The notes: generated by a model from the letters alone, not told the origin. A stretch of 64,000 nt of DNA from Paenibacillus naphthalenovorans (GCF_900099895.1 NZ_FNDY01000008.1:124001-188000), one strand, 5' to 3'; counted from the stretch's first letter, positions 34,222 through 42,903 are shown. A program made the numbers and translations.

Positions 34222-34943
34222 TATTCTGCAAACAATTTGATCGAATTCACGGTTTGTGTTTTGGGATCGATATCCAGCTTCAGCATGGCGCCATTGGCTT
34301 TATAAGAGAGTACATAGGTGGTGTTGACATCCGGCTTGCCGAGCGCCTTTGTCACGTTTGCGACAGGATCGCCCAGCTTCAGGCCTCCCAGTCCGGGATT
34401 GATATCCGCGCTTCTGACATCGATAAAAAGCAGTTCGTTCTTTTGGTTAAAGCCCATCAGGAAATCGGTATAGTCGTATACGGTAATCGGATCGGTATCG
34501 TCTACCATGACGAACTGCTCCCTCGGTTTGCCGATCCTGCTCACCACTTCCTCCGCACTGGTCTTCAGCGTGAAGCCGAGCAGAGTCGGGTTGGCTTCGG
34601 TGTAAGGCGATTCGATTTTGATTTTGGGCTTGGTGCCGCCTCCGGTTTTCGGAGCACTGCCGTTCTTTTCATTGTCTTCTGTACGTGCGCTGGCAAGAGA
34701 GACTTGTTCATTCGTATCGGCAGGGGAAGCCGAGTCCGGCGGAGCGTCGGCAGACGGGTCCGTTGCAGGTGTCTGAGGTGACCATGCTTCATCGCCGGGT
34801 GCCAGTGTTCCAGAGACGACCGCTTGTGCGCTTCCATCCGGAGTCTCGCCCGGTCCCGCTTGCTCCTTTGTGCATCCTGCAGCGATGAGCGCTATCACCA
34901 TCATAACGGATAAGAATCCGATGAAACTTTGCCTTTTATTCAT
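34221..34943 (-). CDS. Lipoprotein, OmlA/SmpA-like C-terminal repeats, unknown function
   Basis: A 240-residue secreted lipoprotein. The signal peptide ends in the lipobox LIAAGC (about residue 22). A low-complexity Pro/Ser/Asp-rich linker covers residues 25-105. The C-terminal region has two similar units of about 60 residues, each with LGFTLKTSAEEVVSRIGKP or LKLGDPVANVTKALGKP, the xGxSxxEVxxxLGxP pattern of BLIP/SmpA-like domains. These domains often sit in cell-envelope assembly or protein-protein binding proteins. ATG at 34943 (6 bp after AAGGAAG) is chosen over the GTG one codon upstream. The stop codon coincides with the terminator arm. Confidence 0.8.
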   Translation of the reverse strand: MNKRQSFIGFLSVMMVIALIAAGCTKEQAGPGETPDGSAQAVVSGTLAPGDEAWSPQTPATDPSADAPPDSASPADTNEQVSLASARTEDNEKNGSAPKTGGGTKPKIKIESPYTEANPTLLGFTLKTSAEEVVSRIGKPREQFVMVDDTDPITVYDYTDFLMGFNQKNELLFIDVRSADINPGLGGLKLGDPVANVTKALGKPDVNTTYVLSYKANGAMLKLDIDPKTQTVNSIKLFAE

Positions 34944-35247
34944 CACGAACTTCCTTTCCGTGTAACATTACACCATTGAGCCTACTTCATGATACTCTTT
35001 CACAGCCGGCTTCACAAAGACCAAAAAACGCCGAATCCGGTCAAATGGCATGAAAAACAGGGTTACCATTTACAAAGCTTCATTTTTACTCCGGCAGACG
35101 ATCTTTCTTCCTTATAATGTTATAGACGAAGGAACAAGATAAAAGGTTGCATAAATTTATGGAATCCGCTTAAAGAAGATACTTGAAACCTAGTTTGCCG
35201 TTATGATAAGTTATCCAAATAGAGGTTCAGAGACGGAGGCGTGGAGA

Positions 35248-35817
35248 ATGGAATTATTGAAGCAAAAAATAAGGGAAGTGGGCGTTGTTTTATCCGATGA
35301 GGTCATTAAGCTGGATGCCATTCTGAATCATGCGGTCGATCCGGCCCTGACAACAGCGATGGGACAGGAATTCGCCAAGCTGTTTCGGGAAGAAGGCGTG
35401 ACGAAGATTGTTACGATCGAGTCGTCCGGCATTCCGATCGCTTTTGCGGCCGCACAAGAGTTGAACGTCCCGCTTGTATTTGCGCGGAGGAAGAAAACAC
35501 TGAATACGGATACGGAAACCTACTGCGAACGTGTACCGTCTTTTACCAAAGGGATGGTGACGGATATCATGGTATCTAAAGAATTTTTGAATGAAACGGA
35601 CCGGGTTGTGCTTATAGACGATTTTATTGCAAACGGGGATGCCGCACGAGGACTTATTCGCATTATCCGACGCTCTGGAGCCACATTGCTCGGTGTGGGA
35701 ATCGCGGTTGAAAAATCATTCCAGGCCGGCGGCCGGACGATCCGCGAATCCGGCGTTCGTGTAGAGTCTTTGGTGAAAATCTCATCGTTGGCCAACGGGC
35801 AGATTCAATTCGAGTAA
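35248..35817 (+). CDS. xpt: Xanthine phosphoribosyltransferase
   Basis: Salvages xanthine (and perhaps guanine) to its nucleotide with PRPP. The 189-residue product has the type I PRTase fold: IESSGIPIAFAAAQELNVPLVFARRKKT, the PRPP-binding VLIDDFIANGDAARGL, and the Xpt C-terminal VEKSFQAGGR. Length is normal. ATG at 35248 has GGAGGCG upstream; the open frame from 35203 adds unrelated residues. In Bacillus, xpt is usually under a purine riboswitch. I looked upstream (34975-35247) and do not find the conserved loop sequences, so control here is different. A TATAAT box lies around 35115-35125, well upstream. Confidence 0.93.
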   Translation: MELLKQKIREVGVVLSDEVIKLDAILNHAVDPALTTAMGQEFAKLFREEGVTKIVTIESSGIPIAFAAAQELNVPLVFARRKKTLNTDTETYCERVPSFTKGMVTDIMVSKEFLNETDRVVLIDDFIANGDAARGLIRIIRRSGATLLGVGIAVEKSFQAGGRTIRESGVRVESLVKISSLANGQIQFE

Positions 35818-35959
35818 CCGTATCGGAACTTATTTTCGTGCGACAGAAAGCCTTCCATCCAAGCGCATTTTACTATATAATGATGAGTAAGCGAATTAAA
35901 TGAGCAATGCTTAAAGCCAGTTCATCTGCAACTGACTAACATGGGGAGGTGCCACTTGC

Positions 35960-36283
35960 ATGGGGAAAGAAGTTCCGTCCGATTTTTTCGTAACCAAATT
36001 AAGAGAGGCGAAATTACACTTTGAACGTGCCCTTGATTGTAAACATACGGATTTTGACGATCTGTATCCCTATATGATTGAGCATCCTCAATTTTTTTGG
36101 TACAAACGGTATGTGGCTTGGTCTGAGCTGTTGACGATCGTAAAGCTTTGCAACGAGCTCCAGATTTCATGGGAGGAGCAATTTTCGCAGCAGCAGGTCG
36201 ATTACATCAACAAGCGGGTTATGTCCAGCAGAGTACTCGACTACTGGTTCGAAACGAATGATTCAAGAGAACATGTCAGTTAG
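35960..36283 (+). CDS. Hypothetical protein (107 aa), mostly helical
   Basis: A short cytoplasmic protein: FFVTKLREAKLHFERALDCK then YMIEHPQFFWYKRYVAWSEL. It is rich in aromatic residues and helices, without metal motifs or membrane segments. Strong GGGGAGGTG ribosome site, own terminator. Probably a genus-conserved protein; function unknown. Confidence 0.7.
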   Translation: MGKEVPSDFFVTKLREAKLHFERALDCKHTDFDDLYPYMIEHPQFFWYKRYVAWSELLTIVKLCNELQISWEEQFSQQQVDYINKRVMSSRVLDYWFETNDSREHVS

Positions 36284-36325
36284 TTAAATAAATGATCGAT
36301 TGCTGATAATGCAGTCTTCCATAAG

Positions 36326-36368
36326 AACCTGTCCGCCGAAGCATAAACGGCGGCACAGGTTTTTTTTT
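36326..36368. terminator. Terminator between the 107-aa gene and rpiA
   Basis: AACCTGTCCGCCG pairs with CGGCGGCACAGGTT, followed by eight T. It points in the + direction; on the minus strand there is no T run. Confidence 0.85.
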
Positions 36369-36400
36369 GAATCACGGGGCTGCCTGTCGTTGAATGGCGT

Positions 36401-37072
36401 TCATTTTATGATTTCGACCGTGCCGTCGCTGCGGCCGATATAGGCCGCCGAGGCCATCCGTACGAACAGGCCGTTCTCTACGACGCCCGGAATTTGATTG
36501 AGCTGCACGGCCAGCCATTCCGGGTCCGCGATGGAACCGAACTGGCAGTCGGCAATGAAGTTCCCGTTGTCTGTCCAGTAAGGCCGGTCGCCGTCAAGAC
36601 GGACGGTGGGCGTGCAGCCCAGTTCCCGCAGGCGGTTCAGCGTCAGCCGTACCGCAAACGGAACGATCTCCACCGGCAGCGGGAACCGCCCCAGCGTCTC
36701 CACACACTTTGATTCGTCGGCTATGATCAGAAGCTTGTCGCTGTTTGCCGCCAGCACCTTTTCCCGCAGAAGCGCGCCGCCCCCGCCTTTGATCAAGCGA
36801 AGAAAAGGATCGATTTCGTCCGCCCCGTCGATCGTCACATCGATCCGGTCGATCTCCTCGATGCCGATCAGCGGGATTTCCCACTCCGCTGCAAATTGTT
36901 CGGAACGTTCGGAGCTTGGGACCCCCTTGATGTCAAGCCCCTCCCACACGCGCTCCGCGATGCGTTTGATCGCCCAATAAGCGGTCGATCCGGTGCCCAG
37001 TCCGACGATCATGCCGCTTTCCAGCGTTTCCACCGCTTTTTCGGCCGCCAGCTTTTTTAAATTCTCATTCAT
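36401..37072 (-). CDS. rpiA: Ribose-5-phosphate isomerase A
   Basis: Interconverts ribose 5-phosphate and ribulose 5-phosphate in the pentose phosphate pathway. The 223-residue product has all family motifs: VGLGTGSTAYWAIKRI (residues 23-38), TIDGADEIDPFLRLIKGGGGALLREK and the catalytic Glu in GGGGALLREKVLA, plus IADESK and LPVEIVPFA. Length is normal. ATG at 37072 is chosen; a frame 30 bp longer is less likely. Ribosome site GAGGTG or CGGGAA. Standalone. Confidence 0.95.
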   Translation of the reverse strand: MNENLKKLAAEKAVETLESGMIVGLGTGSTAYWAIKRIAERVWEGLDIKGVPSSERSEQFAAEWEIPLIGIEEIDRIDVTIDGADEIDPFLRLIKGGGGALLREKVLAANSDKLLIIADESKCVETLGRFPLPVEIVPFAVRLTLNRLRELGCTPTVRLDGDRPYWTDNGNFIADCQFGSIADPEWLAVQLNQIPGVVENGLFVRMASAAYIGRSDGTVEIIK

Positions 37073-37118
37073 TTCCCGACACCTCGCTGCCGCATTATGC
37101 AAAAGTATGGAACGTCGC

Positions 37119-37890
37119 TCAGCTATTCATCAAGTACGGCCTTGCTTCAGGGTTCAATTTATGTTTCACCAATGCCATGAACCGTTTCATCGTCTCATTG
37201 CGGCTGATCTTCTGAGGTTATACCCAGCCAATTTGAAGCGAAGGCTTGTTCATATCCAACTCTAGCACGACAAGATCGCCGTTATCAACCCAGCGGGTCC
37301 TGCCCAAGGGAAAAATCGAGTCCGATCGCAAACGCATGCTCCTCGATCATGGCCTGATCGAGCGCATCCAAATTATTGGAAACGAACAGCAAATTTATTC
37401 GGCCGTATTCGGCCATCAGGCGATCCTTGAACTGTAACAGGTAATTATCGTGATAAAGAACCATGGGATGCTGCAGCAGGACATCCGGCTTGATGCTCCG
37501 TAATGACGCAAGCGGAGACGTCATGCCGGTTACCAATACGAATTCCCCCGGAAGCATAGGTTCAAACAGAAGTCCCTTGGCTGCGTTCATCACGCGTCCG
37601 GAATAAACGATTAACCCGATATCCAGACGATCGTTTTGAATTTCGTTGACGACATCCTGCGAAGCCATCTCGATAATACTCGTTTGGATGTTCGGCGCCA
37701 CCTTTTTTAATTCAACGATGGTTTTCACAAGGATGGGCATGAATCCGGACAGCGCCGCCACTCTGAGCTCTTGGTGAAGCGTCGAATGGCTGCCTTGCGA
37801 CAAGCGCTTCAGGTCTTCGATGTGACCGAGAGCCTCCTCCGCTTTGGCAATGATCGCTTGTCCCGCCGGCGTGTCTGAAGGGAGCTAATA
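37119..37890 (-). pseudogene. LysR-family regulator, decayed (N-terminal HTH lost)
   Basis: Reading from 37890 toward 37285 gives the LysR coiled-coil and substrate-binding part: TPAGQAIIAKAEEALGHIEDL, then LRVAALSGFMPILVKTI, and ending FAIGLDFSLGQDPLG and a stop. The frame then shifts: RWVDNGDLVVLELDMNKPSL continues to QIGWV and an in-frame stop at 37217-37219, beyond which ISRNETMKRFMALVKHKLNP reads on to about 37119 as a LysR C-terminus. The N-terminal helix-turn-helix is absent upstream: an in-frame stop near 37888 breaks the frame. So the gene has three lesions and no DNA-binding domain. Confidence 0.8.
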
Positions 37891-38253
37891 TCGGAATCGC
37901 CAAGCGCGACCGCGAATCGGACTTGTCAGTTCGGAATCGACAAAATGGAAATTCGCGCCATACCCCTCCCGAAGGTTGTCAGGTGCGGGCAGTGCGCGGT
38001 ACAATCAAGACAACATTCCGACTGCTCCAAAGGGAGACGCCGAACTTGCGGACCACCGCCAAGCGTTGGACATCGCGCCGCGCCAGTATGGCGGAAGATG
38101 GGCCGGCTATTGTCATTGTCGCGATTTATCATCGCACGATTGTGGGAAGAAGAGCGACTGCCGGCCTGAAGCCGGTGTCTCCCGCGTAGTCTGATTGAGC
38201 AGGTTTATGGCAGCCCCTGGATGGGGTAATCTTAAACCAAAGGAGGGTTATCC
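37891..38253. other. Intergenic region with decayed coding-like DNA, no intact gene
   Basis: Open frames of 67-88 codons on both strands do not resemble any family and lack ribosome sites. A stretch around 38010-38090 reads PKGDAELADHRQALDIAPRQ but cannot be assigned. The end carries the ribosome site (AAAGGAGG) of the next gene. Composition and lack of starts point to gene remnants next to the decayed LysR gene. Confidence 0.4.
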
Positions 38254-38481
38254 GTGATTTCGGATGAACAGCTGGATATTTATAGATTAGAGAGTACCCT
38301 GTTGAGAGTTGTCCGTGATGCGGACAGCGCAAACGATGTCAAAGGCATTGTAGTCGCATGGGACGACAACACGGTGATGATTCGTAAACCGAACCGCCGG
38401 TTGGTCAAGCTGGACCGGCGCTATCACTATCAGCCGTTTTCCGAACCCAGAGTTTCCTTGTTCTCGATAGAGGAAGAATAA
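38254..38481 (+). CDS. Small hypothetical protein (75 aa)
   Basis: GTG start with AAAGGAGGG 7 bp upstream. The sequence ISDEQLDIYRLESTLLRVVRD continues with IVVAWDDNTVMIRKPNRRLVKLDRRYHY, suggesting a small beta-barrel-like fold. No family recognised. The ribosome site and even composition support a real gene. Confidence 0.6.
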   Translation: MISDEQLDIYRLESTLLRVVRDADSANDVKGIVVAWDDNTVMIRKPNRRLVKLDRRYHYQPFSEPRVSLFSIEEE

Positions 38482-38727
38482 TGGCCGAAAAAAGCCCAAT
38501 ATGCGGTACCTTCGTTCCCGCTGGCCGGCTTTCGTTCCGGATTGCGCAGCCGCTTGGGTAAACGCGGTTAAGCTGCAAAAGCAAAGGCGGCTGCATTCCA
38601 GGAGTTGAATATTCGGCTGGAAGAAAGCGATATGACGGTGACGGGTACAACAACCGACGTATGAGGCGACCGCGCTTGGGGCACCTTAGGTTATAAAGAA
38701 CCGGCGCAGATCAAGGAGTGATAACCA

Positions 38728-38949
38728 ATGCAGGAAAGCGGGAGGATGCAGGAGGAGTATATTTTGTTGGAGGAGCATTATGTTCTCAAAATTCGCAAGA
38801 GCGGTGAAGGGGTCGAGGGAGAGGTCCTGATGCGGGATTTCACGAGTCCCGGCCACGCGGCCCATTTGTTCGCAGCTCCCCGGCAGGAGACGCCGGAAGC
38901 GCTTGAAGCTTGGGCACAGCAGGCGCTCCGCGCATACAGGGAGGGCTAG
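38728..38949 (+). CDS. Small hypothetical protein (73 aa)
   Basis: MQESGRMQEEYILLEEHYVL then KIRKSGEGVEGEVLMRDFTS. The ribosome site AAGGAGTGA lies 6-8 bp before ATG. No domain recognised. 247 bp lie between it and the previous small gene and contain a fragment reading QELNIRLEESDMTVTG that may be another remnant. Confidence 0.55.
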   Translation: MQESGRMQEEYILLEEHYVLKIRKSGEGVEGEVLMRDFTSPGHAAHLFAAPRQETPEALEAWAQQALRAYREG

Positions 38950-39116
38950 CCGACAGCGCAGTATAGGTAACGCGGTGAGCAGCAGCAAACCGGGTGTTGC
39001 GATCAGAACGACTTCACTTGACGGCACAGGGGGTTGGAAGAAGTTTCGGCTTTAATGGCCTCGGTAAACATACGAATGGCATCATATAGATTTAGAAGAA
39101 AAGGGGACACAAATGC

Positions 39117-39145
39117 TTGACTTCCCTTTTGAACGATGGTATTAT
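39117..39145 (+). promoter_or_regulatory. Promoter of tRNA-Leu
   Basis: TTGACT (39117-39122), 17 bp, TATTAT (39140-39145); the tRNA begins 55 bp further on. Confidence 0.75.
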
Positions 39146-39200
39146 ACTTCTTGTCTCCTTGGAGAAGTGCTTTGATAGACTTTCCCGGAGAAATAAATTT

Positions 39201-39284
39201 GCGGTCGTGGCGGAATTGGCAGACGCGCTAGATTCAGGTTCTAGTGGTGTAACAACCGTGGAGGTTCGAGTCCTCTCGTCCGCA
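39201..39284 (+). tRNA. tRNA-Leu (CAG anticodon)
   Basis: Cloverleaf visible: acceptor start GCGGTCG, D arm with GGCGGAATTGGCAGACGC, anticodon arm CTAGATTCAGGTTCTAG giving anticodon CAG, a long class II variable arm (TGGTGTAACAACCG), and T arm GGAGGTTCGAGTCCTC with 3' CGTCCGCA. The acceptor has one U-U mismatch (T5 against T in CGTCCGC). CCA is not encoded (the next bases are TCA). The end of this gene is also found at 55037-55053. Confidence 0.93.
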
Positions 39285-39286
39285 TC
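39270..39286 (+). repeat. Left copy of 17-bp direct repeat at tRNA-Leu 3' end (candidate attL)
   Basis: GTCCTCTCGTCCGCATC runs from the T arm through the acceptor end of the tRNA. The identical 17 bp occur at 55037-55053, where there is no tRNA. Such tRNA 3' duplication marks integrated elements. Confidence 0.6.
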
Positions 39287-39300
39287 AAAAGAAACGAATA

Positions 39301-39343
39301 ATCAAGGGTTTGAGCCTCTGGGGTTCAAGCCCTTGATTTTTTT
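39301..39343 (+). terminator. Terminator after tRNA-Leu
   Basis: ATCAAGGGTTTGAG pairs with TTCAAGCCCTTGAT (one G-U pair), followed by TTTTTTT. Confidence 0.88.
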
Positions 39344-39398
39344 GCATGAAATAACGGGGCCTGGAAGCCCTGTAATAAGAAATATATTGCTCGTGGAC

Positions 39399-40568
39399 TC
39401 ATCTATCATGCGCTGCAAGCACGGAATAAGGGATATAGGCATATCCGTCCATTAATCTTCTCGCGGTTCTTCCGCATGCCGCCCGTTCTACGCTCCAGGA
39501 GGATTTATGTTGTTCAACTCTGGCTTCTACATACAGGATTCCGGAGGGATGACCTACCCGTACTCCGGCGCCGCTGGAAGTCGTTAATTGATTAGGAATA
39601 CTCCCCGGGATTTGACAAGCCGCTGCCAAAGCCATGGCGCCGCTTACCGCATGGGCTTTATGAAGCGTACCCATGGCAAGATACCGGGAAAGAATATCCG
39701 TATCTCCAGCCGGAACCATTTGGTTCGATGAAGTGATATAATCTGCAGGGGCAGCGACCATGGCTATCTTGGGCAAGGCGTGTGTCGATGGATGGACGAT
39801 TTCATCCGGTCGAATTAAACCTGTCTTGATTCCTGCCTGTACCCGAATTTGCTCCAATGTATCCAGCAATTCCTTGTTGCCGTTGATTTCTTGGTGAAGT
39901 TCAGTCCCTTTTGCCCCTACATCGTGCGCTCTGACGAATACCACCGGATTGGAGCAGTCGACGAAACTGATTTCAAATCGTCGTCCATCCTGAAGCCAAA
40001 CTGTATCGACCGGAGAACCGGTTGGCAAAGTCTTTCCCGTGAACGTTCCCCCGGAATCAAGAAAATTCAGCATGATTTTCGAAGCGACGCCCGGTACGCC
40101 TGCAATGGAAAAATCCCCTTCATACTTTATTTGTCCATTCTCAACCGGAATTTCAGCTACGATGATCTTATTGATGTTGGTGTTATAAATGCGGACCTCG
40201 GTAACGGGCTCCGTTAATGCCACATAGCCTTCTTCTGCCGCATAAAGTCCTACGGCGGTGATCAGATTACCGCAGGTTACCTTATAATCGATGACGTTTT
40301 TCTCCAGACTGACTTGACCGAAGGTATAATCGATATGGGCGCCTGATCTTGAAGGCGGGCCTACCAATGCCAGCTTGCTGGTCAAGCTGGTGCCGCCTCC
40401 CAGGCCGTCGATTTGATTGCTGTCCGGGCTGCCGAACAACCGGAGTATCATGTGATCCCGCAATTGCGGATCGGAAGGAAGGTCAACCTTGCGCAATATA
40501 AGCCCTTTGCTGGTTCCTCCCCGCATGATAGTTGTCGGTACTTTTACTAATTTTCCGAAATCGAACAT
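39399..40568 (-). CDS. PrpF-family isomerase/tautomerase
   Basis: Member of the PrpF family (aconitate isomerase, 3-methylitaconate isomerase, oxalomesaconate tautomerase). 389 residues with the signature PTTIMRGGTSKGLILRKVDLP at the N-terminus, GLGGGTSLTSKLALV, and the catalytic region TCGNLITAVGLYA with the active-site Cys. The family isomerises double bonds in tri- and dicarboxylic acids. The Tct transporter next to it and the LysR gene divergent from it support uptake and use of such an acid. ATG at 40568 has AAGGAG 8 bp upstream; the GTG three codons before is less likely. The end lies about 55 bp from the tRNA terminator. Confidence 0.85.
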   Translation of the reverse strand: MFDFGKLVKVPTTIMRGGTSKGLILRKVDLPSDPQLRDHMILRLFGSPDSNQIDGLGGGTSLTSKLALVGPPSRSGAHIDYTFGQVSLEKNVIDYKVTCGNLITAVGLYAAEEGYVALTEPVTEVRIYNTNINKIIVAEIPVENGQIKYEGDFSIAGVPGVASKIMLNFLDSGGTFTGKTLPTGSPVDTVWLQDGRRFEISFVDCSNPVVFVRAHDVGAKGTELHQEINGNKELLDTLEQIRVQAGIKTGLIRPDEIVHPSTHALPKIAMVAAPADYITSSNQMVPAGDTDILSRYLAMGTLHKAHAVSGAMALAAACQIPGSIPNQLTTSSGAGVRVGHPSGILYVEARVEQHKSSWSVERAACGRTARRLMDGYAYIPYSVLAAHDR

Positions 40569-40701
40569 GCGCGTCACTCCTTGATTTATTGGAGAAAGTT
40601 AGTTTTTGTATTTTTAAATGTAACTTACGAGAAGAAATAAATATAATATTAAAATTCTATATATTATAATAGAAAAAGTTGATTTCTAACGGAGGTTTGT
40701 A
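40569..40701. promoter_or_regulatory. Divergent prpF-lysR control region with TTCTAT-N8-ATAGAA dyad
   Basis: TTCTAT (40655-40660) and ATAGAA (40669-40674) form a dyad fitting the LysR T-N11-A rule. A close relative TCTATTA-ATAA-TAATAGA lies at 41590-41607 upstream of the Tct genes. Very AT-rich, with overlapping -10-like boxes for both directions. Confidence 0.55.
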
Positions 40702-41577
40702 ATGATGGAAGATAAAGACTGGCTGATCCTGGAAACGCTGCATCGGGAGCAAAACATCACAAAGACGGCGGAGCAGCTGTATATTTCACAGCCTGCTTTG
40801 ACCTATCGATTACAGCAGCTTGAGAAGGAGTTCGGAATCAAGATCGTCAATCGGGGAAGAAGAGGCATTCAATTTACCGCACAAGGCGAGTATCTGGTGA
40901 AGTATGCCCGTGAAATGCTTCTTGAGCTGCGCAAAACCAAAGAATATTTATGGAATCTGGACAGCAAGGTAACCGGCATTCTGCGTTTGGGGGCTTCCAG
41001 CAGCATTGCATCCTACAGGCTTCCATCGATTTTGAAACAGTTTCTGGAGCAGTACCCCGACGTGGAAGTAAGGGTGGTGACGGACTGGAGCTCTGAGCTC
41101 GTTCATTCCGTATATAAGCAAAACGTTCATATCGGCATGATTCGTGGGGATTATGATTGGCCCGATGAAAAGCATTTATTGCTGGAGGAAAGCATTTGCG
41201 TCGTTTCCAAAAAGAAAATCGAGCTGAGCGATCTTCCCAATCTTCCCCGAATCAACTACAAAACAGACCAGTCCTTAAGAAATACCGTAGATCATTGGTG
41301 GAAGGAACGCTTTTCCCAGCCTCCGAGCATTGCTATGGAAGTGGATAAAATGGAGACGGGAAAAGAAATGGTTCTGAATGGACTGGGCTATGCTATTCTG
41401 CCTACGATTGTGCTGGGAGAGCAGGAGGATCTGCATAAAATCAAGCTGACCTCTAAATATGGGGAACCTATCAACCGAAAATCGTGGATGATTTATAAGA
41501 AGGAGTCGTTGGATCTTCAGCTGATCAAAGTGTTTGTTGATTTTGTAAGGAACATGGAATTCGGCCAATTGAAATAG
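40702..41577 (+). CDS. LysR-family transcriptional regulator
   Basis: A 291-residue activator-type regulator. N-terminal winged HTH (residues 1-60: WLILETLHREQNITKTAEQLYISQPALTYRLQQLEKEFG), coiled linker (60-90), and substrate-binding domain (90-290: GILRLGASSSIASYRLPSIL). ATG with GGAGGT upstream. Divergent from prpF and upstream of the Tct transporter, with similar dyads in both control regions, so it most likely controls both in response to the transported acid. Confidence 0.92.
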   Translation: MMEDKDWLILETLHREQNITKTAEQLYISQPALTYRLQQLEKEFGIKIVNRGRRGIQFTAQGEYLVKYAREMLLELRKTKEYLWNLDSKVTGILRLGASSSIASYRLPSILKQFLEQYPDVEVRVVTDWSSELVHSVYKQNVHIGMIRGDYDWPDEKHLLLEESICVVSKKKIELSDLPNLPRINYKTDQSLRNTVDHWWKERFSQPPSIAMEVDKMETGKEMVLNGLGYAILPTIVLGEQEDLHKIKLTSKYGEPINRKSWMIYKKESLDLQLIKVFVDFVRNMEFGQLK

Positions 41578-41589
41578 ACATAAAAGAAA

Positions 41590-41607
41590 TCTATTAATAA
41601 TAATAGA
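41590..41607 (+). promoter_or_regulatory. Putative LysR operator upstream of the Tct genes
   Basis: TCTATTA-ATAA-TAATAGA, perfect 7-bp arms. Shares TCTAT...ATAGA with the prpF-lysR dyad; the flank AATAGAAAAA is also common to both sites. Confidence 0.5.
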
Positions 41608-41767
41608 AAAACGGTATTTAATTTATCTCAAAATCTGAATTACACTAAGCTTACTATCTGATGCAGTCAGAAGAGAGCCGACAAACAGGAAGAGGCGATG
41701 AGATACAGGGGATCTTTTCGCACTTTCCTCCGTTTGGCTAAAAATGAATAGCTTGGAGGTACAGATG

Positions 41768-42820
41768 ATGAGAAAATCAAATTGGAAGTTAGGGGCTCTG
41801 TCTGCCGTATTGTTAATCAGCTTAACGGGATGCGGAACGGCCAAAGAAGCAGGTACTGCGAATGCAAATGAAACCGCAACCAAAACGGCGGCCAAATCAA
41901 ATTATCCGGTGAAGCCTATCACTTTCGTGGCTCCTAACGGTGCGGGAGGCGGTTTGGACAAAACAGCGAGACTGATTGTCAAAGGGCTTTCCGAGACCAA
42001 GCTGGTCACCGAGACGATGACCGTCGAAAACAAACCGGGCGGCGGCGGATCGGTCTATATGGCTGAGTATGCAACAAAAGAAACCAAAAACCCTTACAAG
42101 CTTCTGGTCAATTCACCGCCTGTGATCATCAACAACTTAAAGAAAGAAGGAAATAGTCCCTTCGGCTATAAGGATACGACGCCATTAGCTCAATTGACCA
42201 AGGATTACGGTGCGATTACGGTTCCTGCCGATTCGAAGTACAAGGATTTGAAAGCGCTGTTGGAGGATATCAAAGCGGATCCTGCCAAAGTGATTATTGC
42301 CGGCGGCTCTTCGCCGGGCGGTATGGATCACTTGTTTGCCATGCTCCCGGTGTATAAATACGGTCTCGATCCGAAAGCCATCAAATATGTCGCTTACGAC
42401 GGCGGAGGAGAAGCGATCACGGCGCTGCTCGGTAACCATGCGACCGCTGCCGCTAAGCCGGTGTCGCTGATTCTTCCTTACGTGAAATCCGGACATGTGC
42501 GTGTACTGGCCGTCACTTCTCCGGAAAGAATTCATACCGACCTGCTTAAAGATGTCCCAACCTTAAGAGAGCTTGGATTAGACGCAGACTTTACCATTTG
42601 GAGAGGCGTGTTAGGCCCTAAGGAAATGGGCAAAGATGAAATCGCTTACTGGGATAAAGTGTTCAAAGAGCTCAGTGAAAAAGAAGAATGGAAAAAGCTG
42701 CTGGCAGAAGACGGCGTAGAAAGCGAATATAAAAGCGCTGCAGATTTCAAACCGTTCCTGGATGAGCAGGAAAAGCTGATTAAAGAGATTTTAGACGTGC
42801 TTGGCATGTCGAAGAATTAA
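41768..42820 (+). CDS. tctC: TctC: substrate-binding lipoprotein of tripartite tricarboxylate transporter
   Basis: Extracellular solute-binding component of the TTT family, 350 residues. Lipoprotein signal with lipobox ISLTGC (about residue 22), so it is anchored to the membrane. The Bug/TctC pattern is present: YPVKPITFVAPNGAGGGLDKTAR, VENKPGGGGSVYMAEY, IIAGGSSPGGMDH and LAVTSPERIHTDLLKDVPTLRELG. ATG at 41768 is chosen for 8-bp spacing to GGAGG; ATG at 41765 is an alternative. First gene of the tctCBA set; a stem-loop follows it, so it may be made in excess of the membrane subunits. Confidence 0.9.
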   Translation: MRKSNWKLGALSAVLLISLTGCGTAKEAGTANANETATKTAAKSNYPVKPITFVAPNGAGGGLDKTARLIVKGLSETKLVTETMTVENKPGGGGSVYMAEYATKETKNPYKLLVNSPPVIINNLKKEGNSPFGYKDTTPLAQLTKDYGAITVPADSKYKDLKALLEDIKADPAKVIIAGGSSPGGMDHLFAMLPVYKYGLDPKAIKYVAYDGGGEAITALLGNHATAAAKPVSLILPYVKSGHVRVLAVTSPERIHTDLLKDVPTLRELGLDADFTIWRGVLGPKEMGKDEIAYWDKVFKELSEKEEWKKLLAEDGVESEYKSAADFKPFLDEQEKLIKEILDVLGMSKN

Positions 42821-42835
42821 TCGGGATCCATCCGT

Positions 42836-42874
42836 AAAAAGCAGGAGAAGCCCTTGTCCTTCGCCTGCTTTTTA
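42836..42874 (+). terminator. Stem-loop between tctC and tctB
   Basis: AAAAAGCAGG (42836-42845) and CCTGCTTTTT (42864-42873) with an 18-base loop; a partial terminator or processing site within the operon. Confidence 0.75.
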
Positions 42875-42903
42875 GTGGAACCGGAATCGGGGAGAGGGCA
42901 GAT

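Noticed and set aside
34975-35247. Purine riboswitch before xpt
   Set aside because: The conserved loop sequences and the expected stems are not found in this stretch.
39117-39455. Plus-strand frame over tRNA-Leu
   Set aside because: It runs through the promoter, the tRNA and its terminator; not protein-coding.
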